Part shown: piece by piece, positions 32,601 to 44,438 of the stretch
Layout: each line of letters starts with the position of its first letter
How positions within the stretch are numbered: position 1 is the first letter of the stretch
From: Portulaca oleracea
Taxonomy: Eukaryota; Streptophyta; Magnoliopsida; Caryophyllales; Portulacaceae
NCBI GenBank assembly: GCA_029582165.1
Contig: CM055876.1
Coordinates: forward strand, 13,914,501-13,978,500
Length of the DNA stretch: 64,000 nt
Reading direction: 5' to 3'
Notes under the pieces: model-generated
What the model was told of the DNA's origin: nothing
What the model saw: the letters and a program-made list of their open reading frames with translations, nothing else
Databases searched by the model: none
Position numbers and translations under genes: made by a program

Positions 32601-35600
32601 CTTCAATGTTTGTATTATTTCCATGTGATATCGAAAGAGCCTCTCCATTCCACATAATAGAAATATACACTAAACCTACAATGCAAAAAGCAATTGGCAG
32701 AGCTTCCTTTATCCCAAGAGTCTTAAACAGCTCATCTTTCATGTGCTGTAGAGGTGCCTCAAATCCCTTAATGACTAGTGTGCTCTTCTCATGCCTATTA
32801 GGCTATTACTCTTAACATTAAAAATGGAACTAGCACGGCATTGCACAAATAGTCAAAATAGCCAATACTCAATAGCGGCCTGCAAGTGTCAAAGTCCCCC
32901 ATGCCCTTAAGCTGCTGTCATCCATACACAATCTACAGACCCAAAGAAATCAAAAACAATTCACCATTTAGCACACACCATATCATCATCGATACAACAT
33001 TCTTAACAAGTGGAGGGCAAAATATAGAAAGGACATAGTTGTCCTCACAAATCTGTCAAATTCTCTCCTCCTAAGTAGGCCAACAAATAGGCAAAGGAAT
33101 TATTTTCAAAACTTTAAGAACCCAAACTAATATGAGATAAATCTGTCAATAACAAGCCAGTATCAGTTTTATACTTTGGCTTTTTTCAGTTAATTTCTAG
33201 TCTGCTTAACAGTCTGCTGAAAAATCAAACACTTTTGTTAAATCAGAGAGCACTATCAAAGAAAGTAAAAGGCAGAAAACGGAAAAAACAAAAGACTGAA
33301 ACCAATAGTGTGCGCAAAAGTATGATGTACATGTGGATGTAACTTCCTTCAAAGATCTCTTACTCAAAGCAGGGACAATCTTATCCACGTAACAAGCAGT
33401 CAGGCTTGAAAGCACAAAGCAAAAGACTATATACCTCTGCTTTGACCAGTTGACAGTAGGTTCATCCATCTTGTTGACAACTACTATAAGCTTGGTGACA
33501 CCCAAGGTCTTTGCAAGCATGACATGTTCTCGAGTCTGTCCACCTTTCTCAAACCCAGTTTCAAACTCTCCTTTCCGAGCAGATAAGACCTGCACACAGG
33601 TTCATGCAACTATGCAATAAGTACAGAGACATTCGAGCAAAGCAAATGTAGAATATAAGCACAAAAAATAGCCTTAATGCCTACCACAATCCCAATGTCT
33701 GCCTGTGATGCCCCACTGATCATATTTGGAACATAACTTTTGTGACCCTTCAAATAAGAAAGAACACCATTAACATCATCAAAGAAAAAAGTATAAATAC
33801 AAAAGCAAGGAGACCATAAATAAATATTTCTCAATAGATTATTTAAGGTTCTCATAAATGGCTAACCAATATAAATTTGAAGAATTCAAACTTACTGGAG
33901 CATCCAGAATAGTAAACCTTGTTGTCTCTGTCTCAAAATGTGCTCTTCCAACTTCGACTGTAATACCCTGATATCAGCACCAAAGGGGGGGAAAAGTTAA
34001 CAGTGATCAATCTCCCACAGCTGATAATCAGCATCCGCAACAAAACGAGTACTGCCCAGAAATGACCTCACTTTGTTTACCAAATTATAGTAAAAACCAG
34101 AACTTTGCAGTACTTCCCACCAAGGACCTCTAACCTTGCTCAGAAGATTAAAGTGAGAAAACAGGAATTCAATAGGCCAAATGCAGCTACAGAGAATGTG
34201 AATTAAGATGTTCTAATTTTTTTCGATAGGACTAGGTTCTAAATTTCTTAATAAAAAATCAATAAAAATTTTGCTCGCACAGCTTGCTTAACAAGAGTCC
34301 AACAAGAAATCTAGTAAAGTCTAATCATTGGTTATCAACTATATAGAAACTAAATTAACTAATTAATTTTACAGGTCATTTTATGGTCTAGAAAACCTAC
34401 ATCGGAATGTCATATCATATTCCTCCATAGGTTTAGGACAAAAGGTAGCCACCTGAAATTTTCTTGTTAGTTTTGGGATGCTATGTTAGCATCATAAAAT
34501 ATATCCAACCAATGGGAGAAATTTCATCCCAACCAATTACCAAACCCATCCAACCTTCTAGAATAAAACGTTAGCACTTAGAAGGAAAAAAAAAAATTGC
34601 TCAAACCTCAGTTTGATCATACAACTATTTGTACTTATATTATGAACATGGTTTTCGAATTGGTTTTATCCATCTCAACTCTCATCAGACTCGAACTGGA
34701 TCAAACATTGAGAAAAACTTCCACATGGATCTCATAAGATTGTTGCTCTGTCCATTCTAAAGAAACTTATTCCTTTTTCCATCATTCAAATGTAAAATTA
34801 GTATAATATACATATTTGAGTGTGTACATTCATATGCTAATGTAAAGAAATTGATAAGATAAACATCATGGCAAACATTATGTAACATTTCATGCAGCTT
34901 ACAAATATGCATAACTAATAAAAGGCCAAAATTTGGTTCATCAGAAACAAGAGCAATGAAAATACCTTTGCACGCTCTTCTTCATTGGTATCCATAATGT
35001 AAGCCATGTACCTAACACAAGTGCCAATGTCAAAGGACTTGCAAGCTAACAATACTACATTTAACTTGTCATGACTTATAAGGTAACTGAACAACATATC
35101 ATCATCAACAGCGTTACTAAAAAGGTAATGGACATGCAAACTTGTATGCTATTGAGTATCAACAACTTAAGAATCAGTAAAGTTGAAGAACAAACTTTCA
35201 TTTCTACACCTTTTCATTTTCTATTGGGTGACAAACCCAGATTTTTGTTCATAACTACATCATGAGCCCTCACAATGTCAACAGCATACAGTTTCCAAGA
35301 TCCCACATGTTAATGTCCTTTATTGTCTTTCTTCTAAAGAGTTTGTGGGGACATCAATCTCACAAGAGTAGACTCCTTAAGAGCATGGTAAGACTAAGGA
35401 TCTGATCCAAAAACCCGAGGCCACTTGAGATCTACTTCTGCAGAATCATGCAGAACTCAAAACCCAAAGGATACAATCTTCTCTTTATCCCACAGGGACT
35501 AAAGATCATGAACTAGCCATTATAATATCTCATATTTCAAGTTCCGATTCCCGGTCCTCAAAAAGATTCAGAACAGATCAACTTTTTTTAACTAGGAAAA

Positions 35601-38600
35601 CCTGTTTATAGTGGTCATGACTCTCTAAAAAAGTAATCCCTATAGTTACTGTGGAAGAATGGACATACTGGCGGAGGATATCAACAGAAGAACAGGGGGA
35701 ACCCAACAAGTTTCTTTCTCACACCTATCTGATTTGCTGAATATGCACTTCACCCATTTTATTTTGGCTAAGGTTGGCAGCTTATTAGTCTGCTCCAATT
35801 CCTGCCTTGTTTCTTTTGCACTTGCATTTATTTCATAGCAATATATATGAGATCTACTTTTGTGTTTGCTTCTACGAAGTCTGCTTTTAAGCCCCCTTCA
35901 CACCCATGGTTGATGGTTCTTTCTTTTCTGCTACTTCCCTACAATTTTATCATTCTTCTTAGTGCCTGCCCATATTCTCCTTTCCTTTGGAAACAGTAAT
36001 ACACTAATGCACTCCTTTCTTCCATAAGTTTCTGTAAATCTCAGAGGCCCAGTCTTCTAGATTGTCTACTGGATTTTATTTTATTTAAAAAAATAAAAAA
36101 TAAAAAAAAAGCCTTCTATACCAAGGACATTAACTTGAATATGCTTTGCTAACTTCCCTTTTTTAATCATTCCGTCAGGATTTGATTGTGTTTGCTATTT
36201 TAGTCCCAAGAGCCCTTTTCACCTTTGGTCTAGGTATTTTGGATGCAGTAATAATCCACTCATGGTGTTTATTATTTTTGTTTATCTACAGAAACAGCTA
36301 CCTAATAAACATCAAGAGGAAGGAGCTAGATGCTACTATGCTACTATTTCAAACAGCTTTTTATCTTCTTTTAGTTAAATACCTTGCAGTTTGCCCAGTA
36401 TTTGTATAGAGCTACAATTCATACATAAGTTAGCCACTCTTTTTCATTGGAAATTAAGTTATAACCTCATATTCGGCATACTTTACCTCTGACACAAAGG
36501 GCACTTACCTTATGCATTTTTGCTAACCACCAAATGCCAGGCAAAAGCTTGATAATAGTATTCAATCTAAGATTCTGGAGACAAAATCTTACCAGCTATC
36601 TCTAGCTTTGTCCTTGGCTTCTTTCTCATACTTCTGGATTGTACGTTCATCAACATGTCCACTGAGATAAAGTATTCGTCCAGCAATTGTTGATTTACCA
36701 GCATCTGCAACCACACGGAGAATATTGCATCAATGAAAAAAAAAAAGATCATGAATGCAGCGATTATAAGATAAGATATGTGGAAAGTGGAAAATGGCTT
36801 AAAAGATTATCAATTCGGATTTGCCCAACTGCAGCTTATGGAGCTTATACCAGGTTAATGTCTTTGTTTATTAAGTTGTTTCACTCAAGATTCACCTACC
36901 CTAGAGTTATTCTGTCATGTTCAACTCATCAATTGTTAGAGTTTGCAAAAGATGACTAGTTGAATGGTGAAACCACTTTCAAATGAATAATCCAATGAAT
37001 AAAGTGACAATGTTAAAACCAGACGTAATTCAAGTTGGTTACTTATCCCAAGTTGCACAACATAACAAGAAATACTCAGACGACAGGACTAGATGGTGCA
37101 TATGATGTTCCCTTGTGGATGTACCGTGTTCCTTCCCATACACATTTTTAATCGTCTTTCAAACAGCATTGAGATTGACATATGTTTTCCGACAATCTTT
37201 TTTTCATATGGGTTTCTCAAGATCGAGGAAGTAGGTTGCTTGCATATGGACGGATCTCATGAGATCCTACCATGCATCAAGAAACTTCATGACTGGCATG
37301 AAATCTATACTATGGAAGAAGAGGTGAGCACTGGGCACTGAGGAGAGACCTCCCAAGTAGATATTGACGTTGAAGACTATGTTGCTCCTTAACCAATCAT
37401 AAAACAGACAAAAGTATACATACTGTTAAAAATTAAATTACTGTACTGATATTGTTCCTTCAATACAATTTTTTATTACAATTTTAAAGAAAAAACTTGC
37501 CTGAATCCCGCATGTTCTCAGTTCATGTGAATATTAGCAAACACCTAGTCCTCCATTTTCATTCACATTTATAACAAAAAGATTCTGTCTCAAACAGGGT
37601 TCACATCTAGCGCTCCATTTTCATTTGCATCTACCCCCAACTGTCCTTGATGACAGTTACTCTAAAGGATTTTCTCTCAATTCACTATTTACATTCCATG
37701 AAGCAGGCTTGGCAAGGTTATTGAGTTAATGCTCACTCAGGTCAAATATCTCTATCAGCTGAGCCTATGCCAAAGGTTTAATGAGGTGGAACCAAGACAT
37801 ACAGGTGTATCGTCTTGATGCACACTGACATTTGGTTGCTGAAAACCAAACCCTCAAGTAATTACTTCAATAGTTGCAGCAGGAGATAGAAAATAACTTA
37901 TAAAATACAGTACAATGCCTAAAACCAGAAGAGAATCGCTATTACCTACCTCTTTCTTGCTGTTTTAGCTGATTGATATTATCATACAGACAATATGAAC
38001 CGCCAGTGCTCACAGAGTGTCATTTACTTGTTTCTAGAAGTTAGCTTTTTTTTTCTCTTTCTTTCTCTATGGATGGCCCAGTGTCATTTCTTTCATTCTT
38101 TGTGCACATGTGATGAGGGGGTGTACATGGTAAAATAATTTCAGGTTACCACCTTAAAGTCCATGAATCAGCTGTTTTTTTCCCCCACATCACTAGCCAC
38201 CATATTATCTCAGAATTTAAACCATATGCACCAACCCACGAGATAAACTGAGGGGCACAGCCAGTTTGTGTGGACAAAATCCATAACCACAAGAGAAAAA
38301 TGAAAAGGCTAGCAGAATTTTGGCATGCTGAATGCCTAATCATGTGAATGAATGTACATTAAAGAGGTATATCATGTTTCATGCCCTGTGGCTCAGAACC
38401 CAAAGAAAAGAATGTAACTTGAGATAAATGCAGGGGAGAAGCCAAGAAGAAACAAGATGTCCAAGAGCAAGCAGTTTATATAATCTTTCACCTTTTTTGA
38501 ATTTTGGAGAAGCGGGGGTAAGGAGATGGAGGACAAGCATCAAACCCCATTAATCTAACAATTGGTGCGTGCACTTAAGTGAAAGATACGGATAAATTAA

Positions 38601-41065
38601 CTCACCAACATGACCAATGAATACAACGTTCAGATGACGTTTCTTATTAGTATCTTCTTTAGGCTCTTCAGGTGCCTCAATTTCTTCACGAACAGGAGCT
38701 TCACCAATATTTTCTGAAAGTTATAATCAGCACATCAGTGCCTGACAGATTAACCAATTTCCTAAGTCGAGTATAATTTAGAATGTACAAGCAATCCATG
38801 TCAAAACTACCCATCCAAATGAGCATTAGCAAAACAAATATGGGGAGGAACTATGAATAAAAATAACAAAATAGGATAGAATTCCATCATTCATAAGAAC
38901 TCCGCTAGCCAATCAGAATAAACAAAACTCAATGACAGCCATATAATTCTGCACTACATAAAAGATGCAATCAGGTCACTAAAAAAACAAAAACAGCATT
39001 TCCATCATAAATTGTCAAGGAATACCTTGAGGATCAGCTTGAGTGGGCTCCTCAACCTCATTTTTAACTGCAAATGGAACAGAAAGGGCAAACTATTACA
39101 ACAATGCATTTAAGAAGAAAAAGATAAGCCTACCTAAGCTCTCCAATGACCAATCCCACCTCTGATCTCACAAAAATCCTATAATGTAAACCATGTCCTT
39201 TGTTTTTCACAAAAGAAATACCCTCTCTTATATGTCACTCGTCATCATCAAAAAAATGAATCAGGGCAAGAGCCAAACTAAGCAGGACTAGAGATAGATT
39301 TTGGGGGAAACGCCATGTCAACCAAAAAAAAGCAACAACTAGTTGCTCCAGGAACACTGCTTTCTAACACAAGTATGCAACTACCCCCTAAAGTACAAGT
39401 ACATATGAGAGAAACTGGCTATAATATCATAAAAGCAAAATATATGGTGCTGAAGTAATCCACGTAAAGTTGGAAGCTTGAACAGTGGACGTTGATACAC
39501 AAAGGCTCACCAAATACTATTAATCAGCTTTAATATCAAGCCCAAAACAGCAAACTGCCTCTTGTGATCAGTCTTTAGGAAAGGATATCGCGACCTAATT
39601 AAGACACTTCAACCGCACTCTCTCATACAATCGTAGTGGGGCAAGTCACCGCAAAACATCGCAATGGGGATGTCTAGAGTGCCTAGCATGACAAGGGAGC
39701 AAGGCGTAACAATTGACACCTGGAAGGCATTTTCAGATGCTTATCTTAGCACCTCCTTTCTTTCTGTCCCTGATTTAGGTGAAATCAACTATCTTGTCCT
39801 TTATCTGTTAGGATTATTAGTGGGGGAGGGGAGGGGACGGTAACAAAGGGGAGGGAATGGGAGGGGACGGGAGGGAAAGGTAAGATACCTAACTTTACCT
39901 TGTTTTGATTATAAGTGAAGGGTATTATGTTTTTATTAATGAGTTTTTTTTTCTTTTTTTTAAATACATAATCACTTACCCTCCCCTCCTTTAACCCTCA
40001 TATTGGGGGGGGGGGGGGGGTAAGGAAAAAGGGGTTGGTGGGGGGGAAAGGAGTTGAATGGTTCCCCTCCCCTTCTATTTTTGTTTCCAAACAAGGATAA
40101 GTATGTGCTATTTTACATCTCTCCCCTCCCTTCCCGTCCCCTCCCATAACTCCAATCCAAACAGTTTGTTGGAAAGGATCAGCTATGCTATTGTTTTAAA
40201 CATTCTATCCTATTTCTCTGCATCTGCACAAATGTTTGAACTGATTAATTACACTACATCAAAGGAGTCATGTACACTTTGCCATTCTATGAGCCAATAT
40301 ATTCCAATATATGGAACAGAGTGTTGGACATTATCTACCTTCGTCCATCTCAACACTAGCAGATTCATGTGGAGTCGTCTTTTCCACATCCATTGCAGTG
40401 CTGTCCTCTGCTACACATTGAACATGACAAGTTTCAGTGAATAAAGATGCCAAATACTTCCCAACCCACAAACAAAAGCACACAAAAGGTAAAGATCTTA
40501 CAATCAACTACCTGATGAATCAAGCTGCAAAGCACGTATGTCGTCAGCAATATCTGCCACATGTAGAAGGTTTTAAAGTCAAAAACGGATTCCAGAACTC
40601 TATCTAATAGTCAGTTGCATCAAACAATAACCCGCACGATAAAATTGCAATCAAGACAATAACTTTGTAATCAACCAGAATTTATAGTTCCCCATTAAGC
40701 TCATCAACAAAACAAGCAAGCAACTTTATACCCTGTCAAGCAAGATAAACCCTAAATCTCGGCGATTAACCAGTAGGCAATACAAACAGATAAACCCTAA
40801 ATCTCCACCGATTAACCAGTACGCAGATCACCAAGACCTGCTACAATTATACTATAATTAACCACTTGGACACTTTTATAGCACTCAATTCAATCCAACC
40901 CGACAGGGATACGGGTAGGGGTTGAATCGGTTCGGATAGGAGTAAAAGTTGATATGGGACTCTTCAAGTTGTCATCTTGATTAGAATTAGATTCGAATTC
41001 TGAGATCAAGAAGCAGAAGTTGAATCGATAGTAATGAGGAGATACTTACCTCCAGGGGTGGCCAT
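28088..41065 (-). CDS. eRF3: Eukaryotic peptide chain release factor 3 (eRF3, GSPT1-like GTPase), 18 coding exons
   Basis: The product is the GTPase partner of eRF1 in cytosolic translation termination. Exons in coding order: 41065-41050, 40553-40512, 40410-40339, 39067-39026, 38713-38606, 36704-36593, 35011-34966, 33967-33896, 33747-33685, 33589-33435, 32186-32122, 32000-31850, 31231-31126, 31039-30904, 30216-30152, 29889-29725, 28295-28223, 28137-28088. All introns are GT-AG; the exons total 1539 bases, 512 residues plus TAA. The first 85 residues form an acidic tail. The GTPase domain has GHVDAGKST (residues 91-99), DAPGH (168-172) and NKMD (230-233). The two eRF1-binding barrels follow, with [30 protein letters not shown] and [12 protein letters not shown]. 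The start ATG has a strong context (GCCATGGCC). An upstream in-frame ATG at 41195-41197 would add 44 low-complexity residues and is less likely. The frame is intact, so the gene is probably functional. Confidence 0.95.
28296..29724 (-). other. Intron 16 of eRF3 (1429 bp)
   Basis: It lies between exons ending VVKCRIQ and starting [10 protein letters not shown]. It is AT-rich and holds a TG microsatellite at about 29611-29651. Small ORFs inside are not genes. Confidence 0.85.
29611..29651 (+). repeat. (AT)n(TG)n microsatellite
   Basis: A short ATAT run is followed by about seventeen TG units inside an eRF3 intron. It creates false Val/Cys and His/Thr ORFs on the two strands. Confidence 0.9.
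32187..33434 (-). other. Intron 10 of eRF3 (1248 bp)
   Basis: It separates the NKMD exon from the exon starting [11 protein letters not shown]. No embedded element or ORF was recognised. Confidence 0.8.
33968..34965 (-). other. Intron 7 of eRF3 (998 bp)
   Basis: It separates the exon ending NEEERAK from the one starting [11 protein letters not shown]-rich; nothing else seen. Confidence 0.8.
35012..36592 (-). other. Intron 6 of eRF3 (1581 bp)
   Basis: It splits the Trp codon of the SWYMAY region. Long AT-rich tracts, no recognised element. Confidence 0.8.
36705..38605 (-). other. Intron 5 of eRF3 (1901 bp)
   Basis: The longest intron; it splits the Asp codon of the GHVDAGKS P-loop. The plus-strand ORF at 37093-37341 resembles no known protein and is taken as chance. 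Confidence 0.8.
39068..40338 (-). other. Intron 3 of eRF3 (1271 bp) with a G/C-run inverted repeat
   Basis: It lies between exons encoding [10 protein letters not shown] and [10 protein letters not shown]. It contains the G-run/C-run block at 39820-40146. Confidence 0.82.
39820..40146. repeat. G-run/C-run inverted repeat, quadruplex-prone, MITE-like
   Basis: The left arm (39821-39891) has repeated GGGAGGGGAGGGG words; the right arm (40118-40146) has the complement, CTCCCCTCCCTTCCCGTCCCC. A run of about 18 G lies near 40003-40020. Both arms meet the usual quadruplex pattern on one strand or the other. It resembles the G-rich short elements seen in plants, but ends and target duplication were not resolved. 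Confidence 0.6.
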
Positions 41066-41270
41066 GGCGGTGATGGGCGCAGAGGAAGATGGCGTAGGGC
41101 GACAAAGAGAAGAAGAGAGAGATAGAGAGAGAGAGTGAGGGAGGCTGGATGGGACTACGACTGGATACGAGCTCAGGGAATTTAGGGCAACACCCAAGAG
41201 TTGATTTCTTTTTCTTCCTCTTCTTCGTTTTGTTTCGTACGTATTTTTTTATTAGCCGACTGATATGTTA
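41066..41270 (-). promoter_or_regulatory. Probable 5' leader and core promoter of eRF3
   Basis: Upstream of the ATG the minus strand is CT-rich (41105-41145), typical of a plant leader, and includes GCCCTAAATT. The AT-rich AATAAAAAAATAC (complement of about 41241-41253) is the best TATA-like box. The transcription start cannot be placed from sequence. Confidence 0.4.
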
Positions 41271-41672
41271 ATTTGACGATAATAATTTTTCATCAAAAAA
41301 GAAAGACCATAATAATTTTTATCCGAAATAAAATTGCGGATATATACTATGATCAAATATGATATTAAATATGTCTGTATATTTATTTTTTTGCCAATAA
41401 ATAACAAGATTAAGAAGAATTTAACCTCCATCAACAAATACAATAGTAGGTTCCCTTTCCAGTGAAACCCAAGCCGATGACGCACAGGCATAGGGTTTCA
41501 CAGAGTTGTTGCCTCTTGGCGGTGGGACGATAAGTGACTTGGTTTATGTCTTGTGGCAGACTGTGTTGCACCATAGTGTGGGGTAAGGATCCCCCAGTGG
41601 CCGTAGTTTTTCTCTGGAATTTAGGGTTTGTTTTCTCATGGGTTTCTTGAGACGGAAGTTATAGAGGCAACC
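41271..41672. other. Spacer between eRF3 and the LINE relic
   Basis: AT-rich up to about 41440, then more balanced sequence that may be the 5' untranslated part of the LINE. No gene is seen. Confidence 0.45.
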
Positions 41673-42310
41673 ATGGCGGAGATGCTTGAAGGGGAGAGGG
41701 GAAAGTTGAAACTAATAGAGAAGGAAGAGGAGGTGTTAGAAATCGAGGAAATGTTACCGGTGGAAAAGAAAGAAGAATTAAAACGAAGTCTTGTGGCATC
41801 CCTGATGACCGAAATGTTACAATTCCAAGGTTATGATAAGCGTGCTCTGAAACCTATGGGGACCATCGAAAGGGTTGGTGATTCGAGAGTTCGCAGATAA
41901 TCTTTACTTTTTCCAATTTTTCTCCGAGAAAGACAAGGGTTTTGTCAAGGAAGAAGGACCATAATCATTCAATGGCAAACTTCTCCTTCTGAAGGAATGG
42001 TCAGGCACGGAGCAGTACTCGGAAATTACCTTCACTACCGCCCGGTTCTGGTTGAAGGCTCGTGGCATTCCTGCTATTCGCCAAACAGGGGCGTTTGCAA
42101 AGATTTTGGGTGACAAAGTTGGGATCTTTTAGTGAGGTGGTTGTTACAGGGAATACTACCTTTAGGCGGAAGCACCCAAACTCTCAAATTGATGAACACG
42201 TTGAAAAGTTAAGGTCGATCGACCAAGAAGTCGTAGATCAAGGTAAGGACACCCACATGTTGAATGTTGAATCGGTGGAGGCTGCGTGGCAGCTCCACCA
42301 GGAACAATGA
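41673..42310 (+). pseudogene. LINE ORF1 relic (DUF4283-like nucleic-acid binding)
   Basis: It starts MAEMLEGERGKLKLIEKEEE, an acidic N-terminus common in plant LINE ORF1. After a stop near 41898 the reading moves to another frame: GKLLLLKEWSGTEQYSEITF, then FWLKARGIPAIRQTGAFAKI, the DUF4283 pattern, and an end in LHQEQ. No zinc knuckle is seen, so the C-terminus may be deleted. The final TGA (42308-42310) overlaps the ATG of ORF2 as ATGA. Confidence 0.72.
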
Positions 42311-43864
42311 GTATCCTTAGCATAAACTGCCAGGGAAACACCCAGGAAGTTAGGGACTTCAAGAGAGTCCTAAAGTTGTATAAGCCCCACATAGTCTTCT
42401 TGTCGGAGACTAAACTATTTGATGCCGAGCTTGCGGATATTATGAAGCGTTTTGAGGTGTTTGATTTCTTTAGTGTTAGTAGAGCGGGTGGTTTGGGTTT
42501 GTTGTAGAGAAAGGGTATAGTAGAGTTGGTGGTTTAGAGCTGGTCTCAACAGGATATTGACGTGCACGTAAAGTTTGCGATGGTCAGGGAGGCTTGGAGA
42601 TTCACTAGAGTTTATGGGTACTCGGATGGACAGGAGAAGCCGAAAACTTGTCACCTTAATCTCAAGTCCCATTTTGCGTTGCCGTGGATGCTTGGGGCTG
42701 ACTTGAATGAAGTCTTTTTCAATTTTGAAAAGAGTGGGAGCCTAAAAAACCTTAAGCGATTTAGGAGGCATTCCAAAATTTGCTAGAAGTGTGCGAATTG
42801 TCAGACCTTAGGTTTATTGGGAAGGTGCCTCGGTGCTGGGAAAAGATGGAGTGGTGCATAAAAGAGCTAGTCGTGTGGAACAGACAACATTTTGGACATG
42901 TCCAACATAATATAAAATGCTCCCAAGAGGAGCTGAGGGTGCTTATGGACGCTTAGAGGATGAGAGATATTTTTACCCAAATTAGAGACCTTTGGAAGAA
43001 GGAGGGATTGTGGTGGCAACGGTCTAGAATGGATTTCATTAAATTTGGGGATGCGAACTTAGTTTGGTTTTACAAGAATGCAAATGCTAGAAGGCGAAAT
43101 AATTATATCGAGGGTCTTAGAAACGAGCAAGGCGCCCTCATCACTGATGCGACAGTTATGGAGACGATTGGTGGTGAATTATTTTTCTAATTTGTTAATG
43201 AGCGAAGGTGGCTCAAATTGGTAGGTTGTCCTCGATTGTGTCTCGGCAATAGTCACTATAGACATGAACGAGAAACTGAATAGGGCGTACAAGCCTGAGG
43301 AAGGTCTTTAATGGGTTATAGGCTATGAAACTCGACAAGGTGCCAGGTTCGAATAGGTTTTACCCCTTTTTCTACCAGAATTACTAGGCAATGATGGTAA
43401 TGGTGGTGCTGGTTGGGGGGAGGGGGATGTCACATATGTGGTGCTATATTTACTCAACAGTGCAAGTTTCCCGGAGCAGCTAAACCACACCAATGTGGTT
43501 TTAATCTCGAAAAAGCACAATCCAAAGGAGACAGGTAACTTTAAACCCATTGGACTATATAATGTCCTTTATAATTTGGCTACCAAGGTGCTTACTATAA
43601 GACTGAAGGAAATTCTACCCGAGGTTATCTCCGGTAACCAAAAGGCTTTTACACATGACCAACATATAACATACAATATTTTGTTGCATTTGAACTGTTC
43701 CACTCAATCCATGGTAGTAGTTGGGACAAGCAACCCATGATACTAGAGCTTGATATGGTGAAGGCATATGATCGGATCGAACGGGCTCTTCTTAAGGCAA
43801 ATTATGCAAAAATTGGGTTTTAGGGAAGTTGGGTGTATTTGGCAATGAAGTTCTTAGAGACGGC
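42307..43864 (+). pseudogene. LINE ORF2 relic: endonuclease and partial reverse transcriptase
   Basis: The start MSILSINCQGN and the following LSETKLFDAEL are the first two motifs of an APE-type endonuclease (metal-binding Asn and Glu); WMLGADLNEV is a later one. After a deletion the linker reads WWQRSRMDFIKFGDANLVWF and ARRRNNYIEGLRNEQG. The reverse transcriptase shows FKPIGLYNVLYNLATKVL and motif A in LDMVKAYDRIE before the LTR array ends it. The second catalytic motif (xxDD) is absent. Several stops make it inactive. Confidence 0.82.
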
Positions 43865-44438
43865 TGACAGGCCCGCAAGCGCACGGTGTACGTAGTAGCA
43901 CGTCAAGGTCGATCCCACAGGGACTCACTTAGCAGCACAATAAATTAATCTCTATCTCGATTGCTAAGCTAATCAGGTTTTAGGTTTTGGTAAAGGTTTA
44001 AAAAATAATTAAAACTAATAAAGCAGGAAAAAGAAAATCAATCAAAAATTATATCAAGAGAGAAAGACTTCTAGGGAGATGCTAACCTAACAACGAGTTC
44101 GATTACTAAAACCTAGCCTGCACAATCATACATTCAAGAATGAATCAAGAATCGATAACCTCTTAATTCTATCGCCCTTTCGATGCTAAATAGAATTATT
44201 CTAAACAACCTAATCAACAACTTTCGTCTGCCTTTTAGGTTAAACAGAATTGAAGGTCTTAAAAGTCAGGTTATCTAATGATTCCCTAGTTTACTACTCC
44301 TTTTTCAACTTTCATAAGCCTAGGTAGACAGGTTGGTAGTCAGATTACCCTAATTCACCTTTCAGTACTTCTCAGGTTAATCTCAAACTTACAAATATTC
44401 AAGGCCTTAAGAATACTCATAAACATGGAAAACATAAC
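43865..44438 (-). repeat. LTR A, first part (array edge)
   Basis: It matches the first 574 bp of LTRs B-D and ends at AAAACATAAC, where another LTR (TGTAATACC) begins. Its outer end TGACAGGC joins the LINE sequence. Confidence 0.88.

Larger units (their letters stand above)
41673..43864 (+). mobile_element. Plant L1-like LINE relic, cut at its 3' side by the LTR array
   Basis: The order is ORF1 (DUF4283-like), ORF2 endonuclease, the linker region and the first half of the reverse transcriptase. Stops and frameshifts are frequent and an internal deletion joins the endonuclease to the linker near 42790-42840. Similarity stops exactly where the first array LTR begins (43865), so the array probably inserted in the LINE; the rest of the LINE should lie beyond the array. 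Confidence 0.85.

Noticed and set aside
37093..37341. 82-codon plus-strand ORF in the longest eRF3 intron
   Set aside because: No recognisable similarity, opposite strand to the gene, no flanking signals.
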